Numbered from the stretch's first letter, positions 7,430 through 17,481 are shown. The stretch: 64,000 bases of DNA from Rhodoplanes serenus (GCA_009720755.1 WNKV01000015.1:95189-159188), one strand, 5' to 3'. The notes: generated by a model from the letters alone, not told the origin. Program-made: numbers and translations.

Positions 7430-9706
7430 ATGACCGAGACCCCCGTTCTCACCAAGACCGATCTCACCAATCCCGATCTCTCCCACTTCGTCGAGAAGCT
7501 GGATGACGGCCGCGCCCGCCTCAATCTCGCGGTCGAGGGAATGACCTGCGCGGCCTGCATGTTCGAGATCGAGGGCGGGCTCGGCACGCTGCCGAACGTC
7601 ACCCAGGCGCGCGCCAATCTCACCGCCGGCCGTGTCGCGGTCGAGTGGCGGGACGATGCGGTCGATCCCGCCGCCGTGGTCGGCCGGCTCGCCGCGCTCG
7701 GCTACAAGGCGTATCCCTACGACGCGCGGCGGATGGAGTCGGAGGAGCAGCAGGAGGCCAAGTTCCTGCTGCGCTGCCTCGGCGTCGCCGCCTTCGCGGC
7801 CATGAACGTGATGCTGCTGTCGGTCTCCGTGTGGTCCGGCAATGCCACCGACATCACGCCGGAGCAGCGCGACTTCTTCCACTGGCTGTCGGCCCTGATC
7901 GCGCTGCCGGCGGTCGCCTATGCGGGCCAGCCGTTCTTCCGCTCGGCGATGCGGGCCGTGCTGGCCGGTCGCCTCAACATGGACGTGCCGATCACCCTCG
8001 GGGTGCTGCTCGCCCTCGGCCTCTCGGTGTTCGAGACGCTCAACCACGCCGAGCACGCCTATTTCGATTCCGCCGTGATGCTGCTCGCCTTCCTGCTGGC
8101 CGGCCGCTGGCTCGACCAGAACATGCGCCGGCGCACCCGCGCGGTCGCCGCCAATCTCGCCGCCCTCAAGGCCGAGACGGCGGTGAAGTTCGTCGGCGAC
8201 GGCGAGATCAGCGAGGTGCCGGTGGCGGCGATCCGGCCCGGCGATCTCGTGCTGGTGCGCCCGGGCGAGCGCATCGCAGTCGACGGCGAGGTGGAGGAGG
8301 GGCGCTCCGAGATCGACCAGAGCCTGGTCACCGGCGAGACCGCGCATGTCACGGCCGAGCGCGGCACGCTGGTCTATGCCGGCACCCTCAACGTCGTCGG
8401 CACGCTGCGGGTGCGAGTGGGGGCGGTCGAGCGCGGCACCCTGCTCGACGAGGTGACGCGGCTCCTGGATCGCGCCGTCGAGGCGCGCTCGCACTATGTC
8501 CGGCTGGCCGAGCGGGCGGCGCGGCTCTACGCGCCGGTCGTCCATCTCACGGCGCTTCTCACGCTCGCCGGATGGGTGCTGGCCGGCGCCGGCTGGCACC
8601 AGGCGGTGGTGATCGCCATCGCGGTGCTGATCATCACCTGCCCGTGCGCGCTCGGCCTGGCGATTCCCGCCGTCCAGGTGGTGGCGTCGGGCGCGCTGTT
8701 CCGCGGCGGCGTGCTGCTCGCCTCCGGCGACGCCATCGAGCGGCTCGCCGCGGTCGACACCGTGATCTTCGACAAGACCGGCACGCTGACGCTGCCGGAG
8801 CCCGAGCTGGTCAACGGCGATGCCGTCAATCCCGCCGTGCTGGCGCTCGCCGGCCGGCTGGCGCTGACCAGCCGCCATCCGCTCGCCGCCGCGGTGGCCC
8901 GCGCGGCGGGCGCCACCTCGCCGCTCTCTGGTGCCACCGAGGAGCCGGGGCAGGGGGTGCTGGCCGTGGTGGACGGCGAAGAGCTGCGGCTCGGGCGGCC
9001 GTCCTGGTGCGGCGCCGAGGCGGCTGCGGCGCGGCTCGCGGCGGCCGATCCGGAAGCCTCGGTGATCGCCTTTCGGCACGGTTCCGCGACGGCGGTGTTC
9101 GCCGTGCGTCAGCGCCTGCGTGCCGACGCCACCGCGGTGATCGCCGGCCTCCGCGCGCGCGGCCTCTCGGTCGAGATCCTGTCGGGCGACCGCGAGGCCG
9201 CGGTCTCGCATGTGGCCCGCCAGCTCGGCGTCGCCACGGCGCGAGCCGGCGCCACCCCGGCCGACAAGATCGCCCATGTGGAGGCGCTGCGGGCCGCCGG
9301 CCGCACCGTGCTGATGGTCGGCGACGGCATCAACGACGCGCCGGCGCTCGCCGCCGCCGACGTGTCGCTGTCGCCGGTGTCGGCCGCCCATCTGACGCAG
9401 TCGGCCTCCGACGCGGTGTTCCTCGGCGACCGCCTCCAGCCGGTGGCGACCGCCCTCGACGTCACCCGCCGGGCGCGCCGCATCATGACCGAGAACCTGT
9501 GGCTCGCGGTGGTCTACAACGCCATCGCGGTGCCGGTGGCGATCGCCGGCTATGCCACGCCGCTGGTGGCCGCGGTGGCGATGTCGGGCTCGTCGATGCT
9601 GGTGATCCTCAACGCGCTCCGCGCCCGCGCGCCGGGCCGCGACCCACCGGGCGCCAGCGGGCCGGACGGCATCGACATTGTGCGGGCGGCGCCCCGCCCC
9701 ATATGA
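7430..9706 (+). CDS. ccoI: P1B-type copper-transporting ATPase for cbb3 oxidase assembly
   Basis: A 758-residue copper-exporting P-type ATPase (FixI/CcoI) that supplies copper for the CcoN active site. Visible parts in order: heavy-metal-associated domain with GMTCAAC (Cys40, Cys43), about eight membrane segments, TGE in the actuator domain, the CPC metal-binding motif (Cys404-Pro-Cys406), the phosphorylation motif DKTGTLT (Asp448) and GDGINDAPALAAADVS near residue 630. ATG 7430 is chosen over upstream GTG codons that lie close to the intergenic repeat. It overlaps no neighbour; ccoS follows after 61 bases. Confidence 0.95.
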   Translation: MTETPVLTKTDLTNPDLSHFVEKLDDGRARLNLAVEGMTCAACMFEIEGGLGTLPNVTQARANLTAGRVAVEWRDDAVDPAAVVGRLAALGYKAYPYDARRMESEEQQEAKFLLRCLGVAAFAAMNVMLLSVSVWSGNATDITPEQRDFFHWLSALIALPAVAYAGQPFFRSAMRAVLAGRLNMDVPITLGVLLALGLSVFETLNHAEHAYFDSAVMLLAFLLAGRWLDQNMRRRTRAVAANLAALKAETAVKFVGDGEISEVPVAAIRPGDLVLVRPGERIAVDGEVEEGRSEIDQSLVTGETAHVTAERGTLVYAGTLNVVGTLRVRVGAVERGTLLDEVTRLLDRAVEARSHYVRLAERAARLYAPVVHLTALLTLAGWVLAGAGWHQAVVIAIAVLIITCPCALGLAIPAVQVVASGALFRGGVLLASGDAIERLAAVDTVIFDKTGTLTLPEPELVNGDAVNPAVLALAGRLALTSRHPLAAAVARAAGATSPLSGATEEPGQGVLAVVDGEELRLGRPSWCGAEAAAARLAAADPEASVIAFRHGSATAVFAVRQRLRADATAVIAGLRARGLSVEILSGDREAAVSHVARQLGVATARAGATPADKIAHVEALRAAGRTVLMVGDGINDAPALAAADVSLSPVSAAHLTQSASDAVFLGDRLQPVATALDVTRRARRIMTENLWLAVVYNAIAVPVAIAGYATPLVAAVAMSGSSMLVILNALRARAPGRDPPGASGPDGIDIVRAAPRPI

Positions 9707-9767
9707 AATCGAAGCGCCAGCCGGCGGGCTGGTGTCACCGGCGCGCCGTGAGCCGACAGGGAGGCGG

Positions 9768-9941
9768 ATGATGGAAGTCCTGGTCTATCTGGTGCCGCTC
9801 GCCCTGCTTCTCGGGCTCACCGGCCTCGCCGCCTTCCTGTGGTCGCTGAAGTCCGGCCAGTACGACGATCTCGATGGCGCCGCCTGGCGCGCCATCCTGG
9901 ACGACGACAAGCTGCCGCCCGCGCCGCCACGCAAGCCGTGA
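9768..9941 (+). CDS. ccoS: cbb3 oxidase maturation protein CcoS
   Basis: A 57-residue protein with one N-terminal membrane segment (about residues 3-25) and the family signature SLKSGQYDDLDGAAWR followed by ILDDD. CcoS is needed for cofactor insertion into cbb3 oxidase. AGGGAGG at 9758-9764 precedes two adjacent ATG codons (9768 and 9771). It closes the ccoGHIS group and converges with the RidA-family gene 21 bases on. Confidence 0.93.
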   Translation: MMEVLVYLVPLALLLGLTGLAAFLWSLKSGQYDDLDGAAWRAILDDDKLPPAPPRKP

Positions 9942-9962
9942 CCGGCGCCGCCGGCGCGGCTC

Positions 9963-10442
9963 TCAGTCGATCTCCACCTCGGCCTCGATCTCGACCGAGA
10001 TTCCGAACGGCAGCGACGCGACCCCGATGGCCGAGCGGGCGTGCTGGCCGCGCTCCGGCCCGAACACGGCGAGCACCAGGTCCGAGAAGCCGTTGATGAC
10101 CCGCGGCATATCCTGGAAGCCCGGCGCCCCCGCCACCATGCCGAAGGCGCGCACCCAGCAGGTGATGCGGTCGAGATCGCCGAGTTCCCGGGCGAGGCTC
10201 GCCAGGATCGAGAGGCCGGTGAGGCGAGCGGCCTCCGTCGCCTCCTCCACCGAGATGCCGTCGCCGACCCGGCCGGGCCGTGCCCACAGGCGGCCGTCCG
10301 GCAGCACCGGACCGTGACCCGAGATCACGGCGCGCCGGCCGACCAGCCGCACCGGGCGGAACGGCAGCACCGTGCCGGGCGGAAGCTGGGGGCCGGGGGG
10401 CAGCACCAGGCCGAGCGCCTTCAGGCGGGCTTCGATGGACAT
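9963..10442 (-). CDS. RidA/YjgF-family protein
   Basis: A 159-residue member of the RidA (YjgF/YER057c/UK114) family, the longer 150-residue subgroup. Visible family features are the GPVLPDG segment after an SGH stretch (about residues 42-50), the LSILASLARELGDLDRI helix region, and the C-terminal motif LPFGISVEIEAEVEID. RidA proteins remove reactive enamine/imine intermediates, but this long subgroup has not been shown to share the activity. The ATG at 10442 gives the N-terminus MSIEARLKALG, which is the usual start of this subgroup. It lies downstream of hemA on the same strand, separated by a terminator. Confidence 0.85.
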   Translation of the reverse strand: MSIEARLKALGLVLPPGPQLPPGTVLPFRPVRLVGRRAVISGHGPVLPDGRLWARPGRVGDGISVEEATEAARLTGLSILASLARELGDLDRITCWVRAFGMVAGAPGFQDMPRVINGFSDLVLAVFGPERGQHARSAIGVASLPFGISVEIEAEVEID

Positions 10443-10647
10443 CGAGACCTCATGAATGGGGACAATGCGGGCCGAACGCGCCGACGTGATACGCCGTCCG
10501 GGTGATCGCGTCGTGCCCATTCCGGGTGTCCCGCGCCGATTGGCGGTCCGGACTCCCGTCAAGAGCCGGCGAGCAGGCCGCCTCATGCACGCCCCGACGG
10601 CCACCACCGGCGACGGACGGGTCCGGCCGGCCGGCGGAGCGCCGTGC

Positions 10648-10674
10648 AAAAAAGCGCGGGCCGAAGGCCCGCGC
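10648..10674 (-). terminator. Rho-independent terminator of hemA
   Basis: On the minus strand GCGCGGGCC pairs perfectly with GGCCCGCGC (10654-10662 with 10666-10674, loop of three), followed by six T (10648-10653). It ends about 70 bases after the hemA stop. Confidence 0.85.
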
Positions 10675-10745
10675 GGAGTGGTCCAGGTCGAAGTCGAAGC
10701 GATCATCGGCGGCCGCAACGGCCGCCGTGGTCGTGACGCAGGCCG

Positions 10746-11975
10746 CTACTCGGCCGCCATGGCGCGCGGCTTCAGCGGAAGCTGGAGGCGCTGCCACACA
10801 TCGACCAGCGCCTCGGCGAGCGCATGGATCAGCGCATCGTCGTGATAGGGCGACGGCGTGATGCGCAGCCGCTCGGTGCCCTTCGGCACTGTCGGATAGT
10901 TGATCGGCTGGATGTAGATGCCGTGCTCATCCAGCAGGATGTCGGTGGCGGCCTTGCACTTCTCGGCGTCGCACACCATCACCGGCACGATGTGGGTGTC
11001 GGTCGGCAGCACCGGCAGGCCGGCCGCCGACAGCACCGCCTTCAGGGTGGCGGCGCGGTCCTGGTGGCGCTCGCGCTCCCAGGTCGACGACTTCAGGTGC
11101 TTGATGGCGGCCGTGGCGGCGGCGCAGATCGACGGCGGCAGCGCGGTGGTGAAGATGAAGCCGGGCGCATAGGAGCGCACCGCGTCCACCACGTCCTTGC
11201 TGCCGGTGATGTAGCCACCGAGGCAGCCGAACGCCTTGGCGAGCGTCGCCTCGACCACGTCGACGCGCTGCATCTCGCCCTGGTGCTCGGCCTGGCCGCC
11301 GCCGCGCGCGCCGTACATGCCGACCGCGTGCACCTCGTCGATGTAGGTCATCGCGTTGTACTTCTCGGCGAGGTCGCAGATCTTGCCGATCGGCGAGACG
11401 TCGCCGTCCATCGAGTACAGGCCCTCGAAGACGATCAGCTTGGCCCGCTCCTTGCCGGCCTTCTTCAGCAGATCCTCCAGGTGCTCGACGTCGTTGTGAC
11501 GCCACACCACCTTGTCGGTGCCGGCATTGCGCACGCCGGTGATCATCGAGTTGTGGTTGAGGGCGTCGGAGAGGATCAGGCAGTTCGGCAGCAGCTTGGC
11601 GATGGTGGAGATGCCGGCGTCGTTGGAGACGTAGCCGGAGGTGAACACCAGGCCGGCCTCCTTGCCGTGCAGGTCGGCCAGCTCTTCCTCCAGCAGCACC
11701 AGCGGATGGTTGGTGCCGGCGATGTTGCGGGTGCCGCCGGCGCCGGCGCCCATGCGGGTCGCCGTCTCCACCATGGCGCCGACCACCTTGGGGTGCTGGC
11801 CCATGCCGAGATAGTCGTTGGAGCACCAGACGACGACGTCGCGCGGTCCCTGCGGCGTATGGTGGATCGCGTGGGGGAACCGACCGGCCAGGCGCTCGAG
11901 GTGGGCGAACACCCGGTAACGGCGCTCATCGTGCAGCCGGTTCAACGCCTCGGTGAAAAAAGCGTTATAGTTCAT
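10746..11975 (-). CDS. hemA: 5-aminolevulinate synthase
   Basis: A 409-residue PLP enzyme that condenses glycine and succinyl-CoA to 5-aminolevulinate, the first step of haem (and, where present, bacteriochlorophyll) synthesis by the C4 route used by alphaproteobacteria. Strong family stretches are [25 protein letters not shown], and the PLP site with [10 protein letters not shown] and Lys247 in ATLAKAFG. Length matches the family. The upstream region holds a palindromic FNR/FixK-type box (12062-12075), in line with oxygen control of hemA in related bacteria, and a terminator follows the gene. Confidence 0.97.
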   Translation of the reverse strand: MNYNAFFTEALNRLHDERRYRVFAHLERLAGRFPHAIHHTPQGPRDVVVWCSNDYLGMGQHPKVVGAMVETATRMGAGAGGTRNIAGTNHPLVLLEEELADLHGKEAGLVFTSGYVSNDAGISTIAKLLPNCLILSDALNHNSMITGVRNAGTDKVVWRHNDVEHLEDLLKKAGKERAKLIVFEGLYSMDGDVSPIGKICDLAEKYNAMTYIDEVHAVGMYGARGGGQAEHQGEMQRVDVVEATLAKAFGCLGGYITGSKDVVDAVRSYAPGFIFTTALPPSICAAATAAIKHLKSSTWERERHQDRAATLKAVLSAAGLPVLPTDTHIVPVMVCDAEKCKAATDILLDEHGIYIQPINYPTVPKGTERLRITPSPYHDDALIHALAEALVDVWQRLQLPLKPRAMAAE

Positions 11976-12577
11976 AGAATTAACTCCCCCGATCCACGGT
12001 CGGTAGAAGACGAGATTAGCATGTGATCGTCGGAGTTGACAACGAGAGCTGTCATGCTGCCTTGACGTTTGTCAACTCTGCGACCTTCGCGGGCTCCGAT
12101 TCGGCTGATCGGGCGCCTTGCCTCCTCCTGCCGCGCGACCGGCCCGGGATCGGGTGCGGCCCCGCGACCGGCACGCGCGCATTGGAATTGTCCTAGACCC
12201 AGATCGACTTCAAAGAAAGCCGAGAACGCGGGGCTGCCTGCGGTCCGACAAGGACGCCGGGCATTGTCGCAGTGGGCCGGTGTCGAGATGCCGCCCGACC
12301 CGATTCCGCCTGCCGCGGGAGCTGCTCCCGACCGGCGTCGGAGCTTCGGACCGGCGCTCACGCGGCGGTTTCCACTTCGGCCGGAAACGCGCTAGGGAAC
12401 GAGGCCGAGGGCCGAATCGGTCGCAACCTCCGGTGCCGGCCGCGTTCCTGGACCCGGTCGGGTCCGCCGGGCGGGGCTGCGGGGTTGCAGGGCCTGCGTG
12501 GTTGTCGGGTCGGCGGCCGCGGACTATGGGTAGGGCGCTTCCGGGGCCGCCGGGTTTTGCTTTAAGTCGTTGCGATC
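11976..12577. other. Long intergenic region between divergent hemA and ycjX
   Basis: About 600 bases with no convincing gene. The left third carries the FNR/FixK-type box of hemA and is visibly less GC-rich than the rest. Beyond about 12100 I see only GC-rich sequence with no further motif; a few open frames here lack ribosome sites and any family signature. Confidence 0.6.
12062..12075 (-). promoter_or_regulatory. FNR/FixK box upstream of hemA
   Basis: TTGACGTTTGTCAA is a perfect inverted repeat (TTGAC-N4-GTCAA), matching the FixK/FnrL consensus. It lies 86 bases upstream of the hemA ATG. The site is palindromic, so orientation is set only by hemA. Confidence 0.8.
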
Positions 12578-14056
12578 ATGGCTTCCTTCGTCACCGACAT
12601 GGTCGATCGCGCGCGCCTGGCGGCGCGGGCCATCGCGGATTTCGGCGAGAACCTCGTCCGCCCCACCGTGCGCATCGGGGTCACCGGCCTGTCGCGCGCC
12701 GGCAAGACGGTGTTCATCACCTCGCTGGTGCACGGGCTCGCCCGCGGCGGCCGCTTCCCGGTGTTCACGCCGCTCGCCGACGACACCATCCTGCGCGCCT
12801 ATCTGGCGCCGCAGCCCGATGATGCGGTGCCGCGCTTCGAGTACGAGTCGCATGTCCGCGCCCTGGTGGGCGACCGGGTGTGGCCGGATTCCACTCGCCA
12901 GATCAGCGAGCTGCGGGTCGTGGTCGAGCACAAGGCCGGCGCCGCGCCGGGCCAGACCCGCACCCTCACGCTCGACATCGTCGACTATCCGGGCGAGTGG
13001 CTGCTCGACCTGCCGCTGCTCGGCAAGACCTACGAGCAGTGGGCCAAGGAGAGCCTGGCGCTGTCCAGCACCGGGCCGCGCGCCGCCCTCGCCGCCACCT
13101 GGCACGCCTACAATGCCGGCCTCGACCCGGTGGCGTCGGCCGACGAGCAGGTGGCCATCACGGCCGCACAGCTCTACACCGATTACCTGCGCAGCTGCCG
13201 GGCCGAGCGCTACTCGCTGAGCCTGCTGCCGCCCGGCCGTTTCCTGCTGCCCGGCGACCTCGCCGGCTCGCCGGCGCTGACCTTCGCGCCGCTGGCGCTG
13301 CCGGCCGAGGCGGCACCCCCCGAGGGCTCGCTGTGGGCGATGATGAAGCGGCGCTACGACGCCTACAAGGACATCGTCGTCAAGCCGTTCTTCCGCGACC
13401 ACTTCGCCCGACTGGACCGGCAGATCGTGCTGGTCGACGTGCTGGCTGCCCTCAATGCCGGGCCGGCCGCGGTGCGCGACCTCGAATTCGCGCTGGCCTC
13501 GATCCTCGACTGCTTCCAGGTCGGCCGTCGCACCCTGCTGACCAGCCTGATCAGCCCGCGGGTCGACAAGGTGCTGTTCGCCGCCACCAAGGCCGATCAT
13601 CTCCACCAGGTGAGCCACGACCGGCTGGAGGCGATCCTCGGCCGGATGATCGAGCGGGCCGCCAACCGCGCCCGCTACGCCGGCGCCGAGGTGGACGTGG
13701 TGGCACTCGCGGCCGTCCGCGCCACCCGCGAGGCGCGGGTGCGCTGCAACGGCGACGAGCTGCCCGCCATCGTCGGGGTGCCGGCCGCCGGCGAGCGGGC
13801 CGCCGGCCACCTGTTCGACGGCGAGCGCGAGATCGCCCTGTTCCCGGGGGACCTGCCGGCCGATCCCGAGCGGGTGTTCGACCTCGGGCCGGGCGGCTTC
13901 AACGGCCTGATGGCCTCCTCGCCGGACGACGCCGAGTTCCGCTTCCTCCGCTTCCGGCCGCCACGGATCGAGCGTACGGTGGACGGACTGCCGAGCCTGC
14001 CCCATATCCGCCTGGACCGCGTGCTGCAATTTCTCATCGGAGATCGATTTCAATGA
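12578..14056 (+). CDS. ycjX: YcjX-family P-loop GTPase-like protein
   Basis: A 492-residue member of the YcjX (DUF463) family of P-loop NTPases, with the Walker A motif GLSRAGKT at residues 37-44 and a DYPGEW stretch (near 145-150) that serves as the Walker B/G3-like region. In enterobacteria the homologue is an envelope-stress gene next to ycjF; its molecular role is unresolved. The reading frame ends in an ATGA overlap with the following ycjF-like gene, showing translational coupling. The ATG at 12578 gives the usual N-terminal helix before the P-loop. Confidence 0.9.
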   Translation: MASFVTDMVDRARLAARAIADFGENLVRPTVRIGVTGLSRAGKTVFITSLVHGLARGGRFPVFTPLADDTILRAYLAPQPDDAVPRFEYESHVRALVGDRVWPDSTRQISELRVVVEHKAGAAPGQTRTLTLDIVDYPGEWLLDLPLLGKTYEQWAKESLALSSTGPRAALAATWHAYNAGLDPVASADEQVAITAAQLYTDYLRSCRAERYSLSLLPPGRFLLPGDLAGSPALTFAPLALPAEAAPPEGSLWAMMKRRYDAYKDIVVKPFFRDHFARLDRQIVLVDVLAALNAGPAAVRDLEFALASILDCFQVGRRTLLTSLISPRVDKVLFAATKADHLHQVSHDRLEAILGRMIERAANRARYAGAEVDVVALAAVRATREARVRCNGDELPAIVGVPAAGERAAGHLFDGEREIALFPGDLPADPERVFDLGPGGFNGLMASSPDDAEFRFLRFRPPRIERTVDGLPSLPHIRLDRVLQFLIGDRFQ

Positions 14057-15213
14057 GCAGCCCCGCCGAATCCCGCCGTGCCGCCGAGCCGCGCCGTCCC
14101 GCCGCCTTCAGCGTGGACGATCCCAATGTCGTGATCGGGCCGGGTCCGGCGGCCGAGCCGCCCCGGCGGGTGGCCCGCGCCGAGGCGCCTCGGCCCTTCG
14201 CCAGCGTCGCGGTGCAGCCGGCCGCGCCGGCGATCGCGACCCCTGCCGCAGCCGCCGCGGTGCCGATCGCCAGCGTCGCGGCCGCCGAGGCGGCGGCCGC
14301 CCGTCCGGCGACGCCGTCTCGCCCGGTTCCCTGGGGGCTCATGTTCTGGGGCTCGGCCGGCGGCCTGGTGGTGCTCGGCCTCGCGCTCTCGGTGATCGAT
14401 CTCGTCGCCGATCTCTACGGCCGCTCCGGCTGGCTCGGCACCCTCGGCTTCGTGCTGGCGGCGGTCGCCGCGGTCGCCTTCACGGTGATCGCCGGCCGCG
14501 AGGCCGCCGGCCTCCTGCGGCTCAAGGCGATCGACCAGGTGCGTGATCGTGCCGCCGAGGCGCTGGCGAGCGACGATCGCGCCGCCGGCCGCGCCGCGGT
14601 GACCGAGCTGCTGACCGTCACCCGCCATACTCCGACACTGGAGCGCGCCCGCGTGCGGGTGCAGTTCCACCTCAACGAGATCATCGACGGCCGCGACCTC
14701 GTCCATCTGGCCGAGCGTGAGCTGATGACCTCGCTCGACGAGGAGGCCAGCCGGCTGGTGACCAACGCGGCCAAGCGCGTCTCGGTGGTGACCGCGGTCA
14801 GCCCCCGCGCCGCGATCGACATGCTGTTCGTGCTCGGCAGTGCCATCGTGCTGGTGCGCCGGCTGGCGCTGCTCTACGGCGGCCGTCCCGGCGCGCTCGG
14901 CATGGCCCGGCTGATGCGGCATGTGGTGTCGCACCTGGCGCTCACCGGCGGCCTGTCGGTCGGCGACAGCGTCGTCCAGCAGATGATCGGCCAGGGCCTC
15001 GCCGCCAAGGTGTCGGCCAAGCTCGGCGAAGGCGTGCTGAACGGGCTTCTCACCGCCCGGCTCGGCCTCGCCGCCATCGACGTCACCCGGCCGCTGCCGT
15101 TCTCGGCGCTCAAGCGCCCGACCATCCAGGATCTCGCCGGCAGCCTCGTCCGCGCGCCGGAGCGGGACGCCGCCGCGCCGCCCGCCGCCGCCCGCGCCGC
15201 TACGGCGGAGTGA
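14053..15213 (+). CDS. ycjF: YcjF/TIGR01620-family inner-membrane protein
   Basis: A 386-residue partner of YcjX. The first 95 residues are Pro/Ala-rich and unstructured; two membrane segments follow (about 96-118 and 126-148). A soluble domain then holds the family stretch around VQFHLNEIIDGRDLVHLAERELM, and the last third has the conserved SHLALTGGLSVGDSVVQQ and KLGEGVLNGLLTARLG segments. Start ATG 14053 overlaps the ycjX stop by four bases. It is predicted to sit in the inner membrane with YcjX; function unknown. Confidence 0.87.
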   Translation: MSSPAESRRAAEPRRPAAFSVDDPNVVIGPGPAAEPPRRVARAEAPRPFASVAVQPAAPAIATPAAAAAVPIASVAAAEAAAARPATPSRPVPWGLMFWGSAGGLVVLGLALSVIDLVADLYGRSGWLGTLGFVLAAVAAVAFTVIAGREAAGLLRLKAIDQVRDRAAEALASDDRAAGRAAVTELLTVTRHTPTLERARVRVQFHLNEIIDGRDLVHLAERELMTSLDEEASRLVTNAAKRVSVVTAVSPRAAIDMLFVLGSAIVLVRRLALLYGGRPGALGMARLMRHVVSHLALTGGLSVGDSVVQQMIGQGLAAKVSAKLGEGVLNGLLTARLGLAAIDVTRPLPFSALKRPTIQDLAGSLVRAPERDAAAPPAAARAATAE

Positions 15214-15336
15214 TCGGCGCCGGGCCTCGGGGCGACGCCGCATCTTAGGCGGAACCAACCGGCCGCGTTCGCGTTGTCGCGACACGCGGTCCTCCGTCCG
15301 GCCGCGCTCTCTCGGTATCCCCCGGAGGTCCGGTCG

Positions 15337-17463
15337 ATGGTGAGCGCGCGGCGCGGGACGCTTCGTCTGCTCCGTGCCCTCATGGTCGGCGCGATCGTTG
15401 TTCCGGCGACCCTCTTCGCCTATGTGGCCTGGGTCTCGTGGAATCAGATCAGCAGCATCGCCGACGACCGCCTGGTGCGCACGCTGGACGTGCTGCACGA
15501 GCAGGCCCTCAAGGTGCTCACCACCGGCAGTCTCGTGCTCGACGAGGTGGTCGACGCGGCCGACAATCTCAGCGCTGAGGCGCTCGCCGCCCGCGAGCCG
15601 CAGTTCCACCCCCGGCTGAAGCGGATGGCCGATCTGCTGCCGGAGGTGCAGTCGATCTGGATCATCGATCGCGACGGCCTGCCGGTCGCGTCCAGCTACT
15701 TCGCGCCGGCGCCGCGCACGACGCCGCTCACCGACCGCGACTTTTTCCGCACGCAGCGCGAGCAGGACCGCGGCCTCTATGTGAGCGGCATCCTGACCCC
15801 CCGCCTGGTGGAAGGGCCCGCCTTCTTCAGCATGAGCCGGCGCCTGCGCGATCCGGCCGGCGGCTTCAACGGGGTCGCCACCGTCTCGATGCTGCCGTCC
15901 GACTTCGAGAAGTTCTATGCGGAGCTGGCGCGCGCGCCGCGCGAATTCTACACGCTGACGCGCGACGACGGCGCGGTGCTGGCCCGCCATCCGGGCGGGG
16001 CGAGGGCGCTGCCGCGGCTCGATCCCGCCGGCGAACCGTTCCTGGCGAGCCGGGGCGAGGGGCCGGAACGCGGGCTCTACACCGCCGCGGGCGGGAGCGA
16101 CGGAGCGGAGCGGCGGATCGGCTACCGGCGTGTCGACGGCTACCCGGTCTATGTGCTGGCCGGGCTGGAGACGGCGGCGCTGCACGAGGAGTGGCGGGCG
16201 GCGCTGCTCGGCCACCTGGTCTTCGGCCTGCCGGCCACGCTGCTGCTGCTCGGCGTGCTGTGGTTCGCCCATCAGCGCACCCGCAGCCTCTATGCCGAGG
16301 CGAGCCGGCGCCAGGTCGCCGAGACGGCGTTGCGGCAGGCGCAGCGACTGGAGGCGGTCGGCCGCCTCACCGGCGGCGTGGCGCACGACTTCAACAACCT
16401 TTTGATGGTGATCTCGGGGAGCGCCGCACGGCTGCGGCGCAGCATCGACGGCGAGAAGGAGACGCGGCTGGTCGAGATGATCGCAGAGGCCGCCCGCCGT
16501 GGGGAGACGCTGACCCGCCAGCTCCTGTCGTTCTCGCGCCAGCAGTCGGTGAGCCCGCGTAGCATCGATCTGACGGTTCGCTTGCCGGAACTGAGCGATC
16601 TCGTCCGCCGCTCGCTCGGCGACGATGTGGAGGTCCAGATCGACGTCCCGGACCACCCGTGTCCGGTGAAGGTCGATCCCGGCGAGTTCGAGCTGGCGGT
16701 CATGAACATCTGCGTCAATGCACGCGACGCCATGCCGAAGGGAGGCCGGCTCACCGTGCGGGTCCGCGATCTGATGCTGGACGAGACCGCCGATGGCGGC
16801 CTGTTCGGCCGCTTCGTCGGTGTTGCCTTCGCGGATAGCGGTACCGGCATTGCGGCCGACGTGCTGCCGCGCGTGTTCGAGCCGTTCTTCACCACCAAGG
16901 ACAACGCCAAGGGCACCGGCCTCGGCCTCAGTCAGGTGTATGGCTTCGCCCGCCAGGCCGGCGGCGACGTGCGCATCGAGAGCCGGGTGGGCCACGGCAC
17001 CGTGGTGACCCTGTGGCTGCCCCATGTGCCGCTGGAGACGGCCGCGCCGGAGCCGAGCCCGACCCCGGTCGCCACGACGGAGGAGCGCCGCTCGGTGCTG
17101 GTCGTGGAGGACAATCAAGCGGTCGCCGAGGTCTGCCGATCCTATCTGGACCAGCTCGGCTGGGACATGATCTTCGCGGCGTCGCCGCGCGAGGCGCTGG
17201 CCTCGCTCGGCAACGGGCATGCGGTCGACATCGTTCTCTCGGATATCCTGATGCCGGGCGGCATGAGCGGCATCGAGCTGGCCCGCGAGCTGCGCCGCGT
17301 GGCGCCGTCGGTGCCGGTGGTGCTGATGACCGGCTTCAACGACCGCGCCGACGAGGTGGCGAGGAGCGGCTATCCGGTGCTGCGCAAGCCGTTCGACATC
17401 GAGGCGCTGCACCGCGAGCTGACCGCCGCAATGGCGCGGCAGACGACCACCGGAGCCGCTTGA
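15337..17463 (+). CDS. Hybrid sensor histidine kinase with C-terminal receiver domain
   Basis: A 708-residue two-component sensor. Two membrane segments (about residues 8-32 and 284-307) enclose a periplasmic Cache-type sensor of about 250 residues. The kinase core has the H-box GGVAHDFNNLL (phosphorylated His350), the N-box NICVNARDAMP, and the G-boxes DSGTGI and GTGLGLSQV. A receiver domain follows after a Pro-rich linker, with VVEDN acidic residues and phospho-acceptor Asp636 in LSDILMPGG. ATG 15337 has GGAGG eight bases upstream. Signal and output are unknown; no separate regulator gene is adjacent. Confidence 0.92.
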   Translation: MVSARRGTLRLLRALMVGAIVVPATLFAYVAWVSWNQISSIADDRLVRTLDVLHEQALKVLTTGSLVLDEVVDAADNLSAEALAAREPQFHPRLKRMADLLPEVQSIWIIDRDGLPVASSYFAPAPRTTPLTDRDFFRTQREQDRGLYVSGILTPRLVEGPAFFSMSRRLRDPAGGFNGVATVSMLPSDFEKFYAELARAPREFYTLTRDDGAVLARHPGGARALPRLDPAGEPFLASRGEGPERGLYTAAGGSDGAERRIGYRRVDGYPVYVLAGLETAALHEEWRAALLGHLVFGLPATLLLLGVLWFAHQRTRSLYAEASRRQVAETALRQAQRLEAVGRLTGGVAHDFNNLLMVISGSAARLRRSIDGEKETRLVEMIAEAARRGETLTRQLLSFSRQQSVSPRSIDLTVRLPELSDLVRRSLGDDVEVQIDVPDHPCPVKVDPGEFELAVMNICVNARDAMPKGGRLTVRVRDLMLDETADGGLFGRFVGVAFADSGTGIAADVLPRVFEPFFTTKDNAKGTGLGLSQVYGFARQAGGDVRIESRVGHGTVVTLWLPHVPLETAAPEPSPTPVATTEERRSVLVVEDNQAVAEVCRSYLDQLGWDMIFAASPREALASLGNGHAVDIVLSDILMPGGMSGIELARELRRVAPSVPVVLMTGFNDRADEVARSGYPVLRKPFDIEALHRELTAAMARQTTTGAA

Positions 17464-17481
17464 GCGCAGCGATCCGCCGGG

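Noticed and set aside
10296..10308. GTCCGGCAGCACC, a 13-base match to the 3' end of tRNA-Thr
   Set aside because: It lies inside the RidA-family coding sequence far from the island and is built of common GC-rich codons.
14050..17412. A minus-strand open frame of about 1120 codons opposite ycjF and the hybrid kinase
   Set aside because: His/Arg/Gln-rich translation typical of the antisense of GC-rich genes; the plus-strand proteins have clear family motifs.
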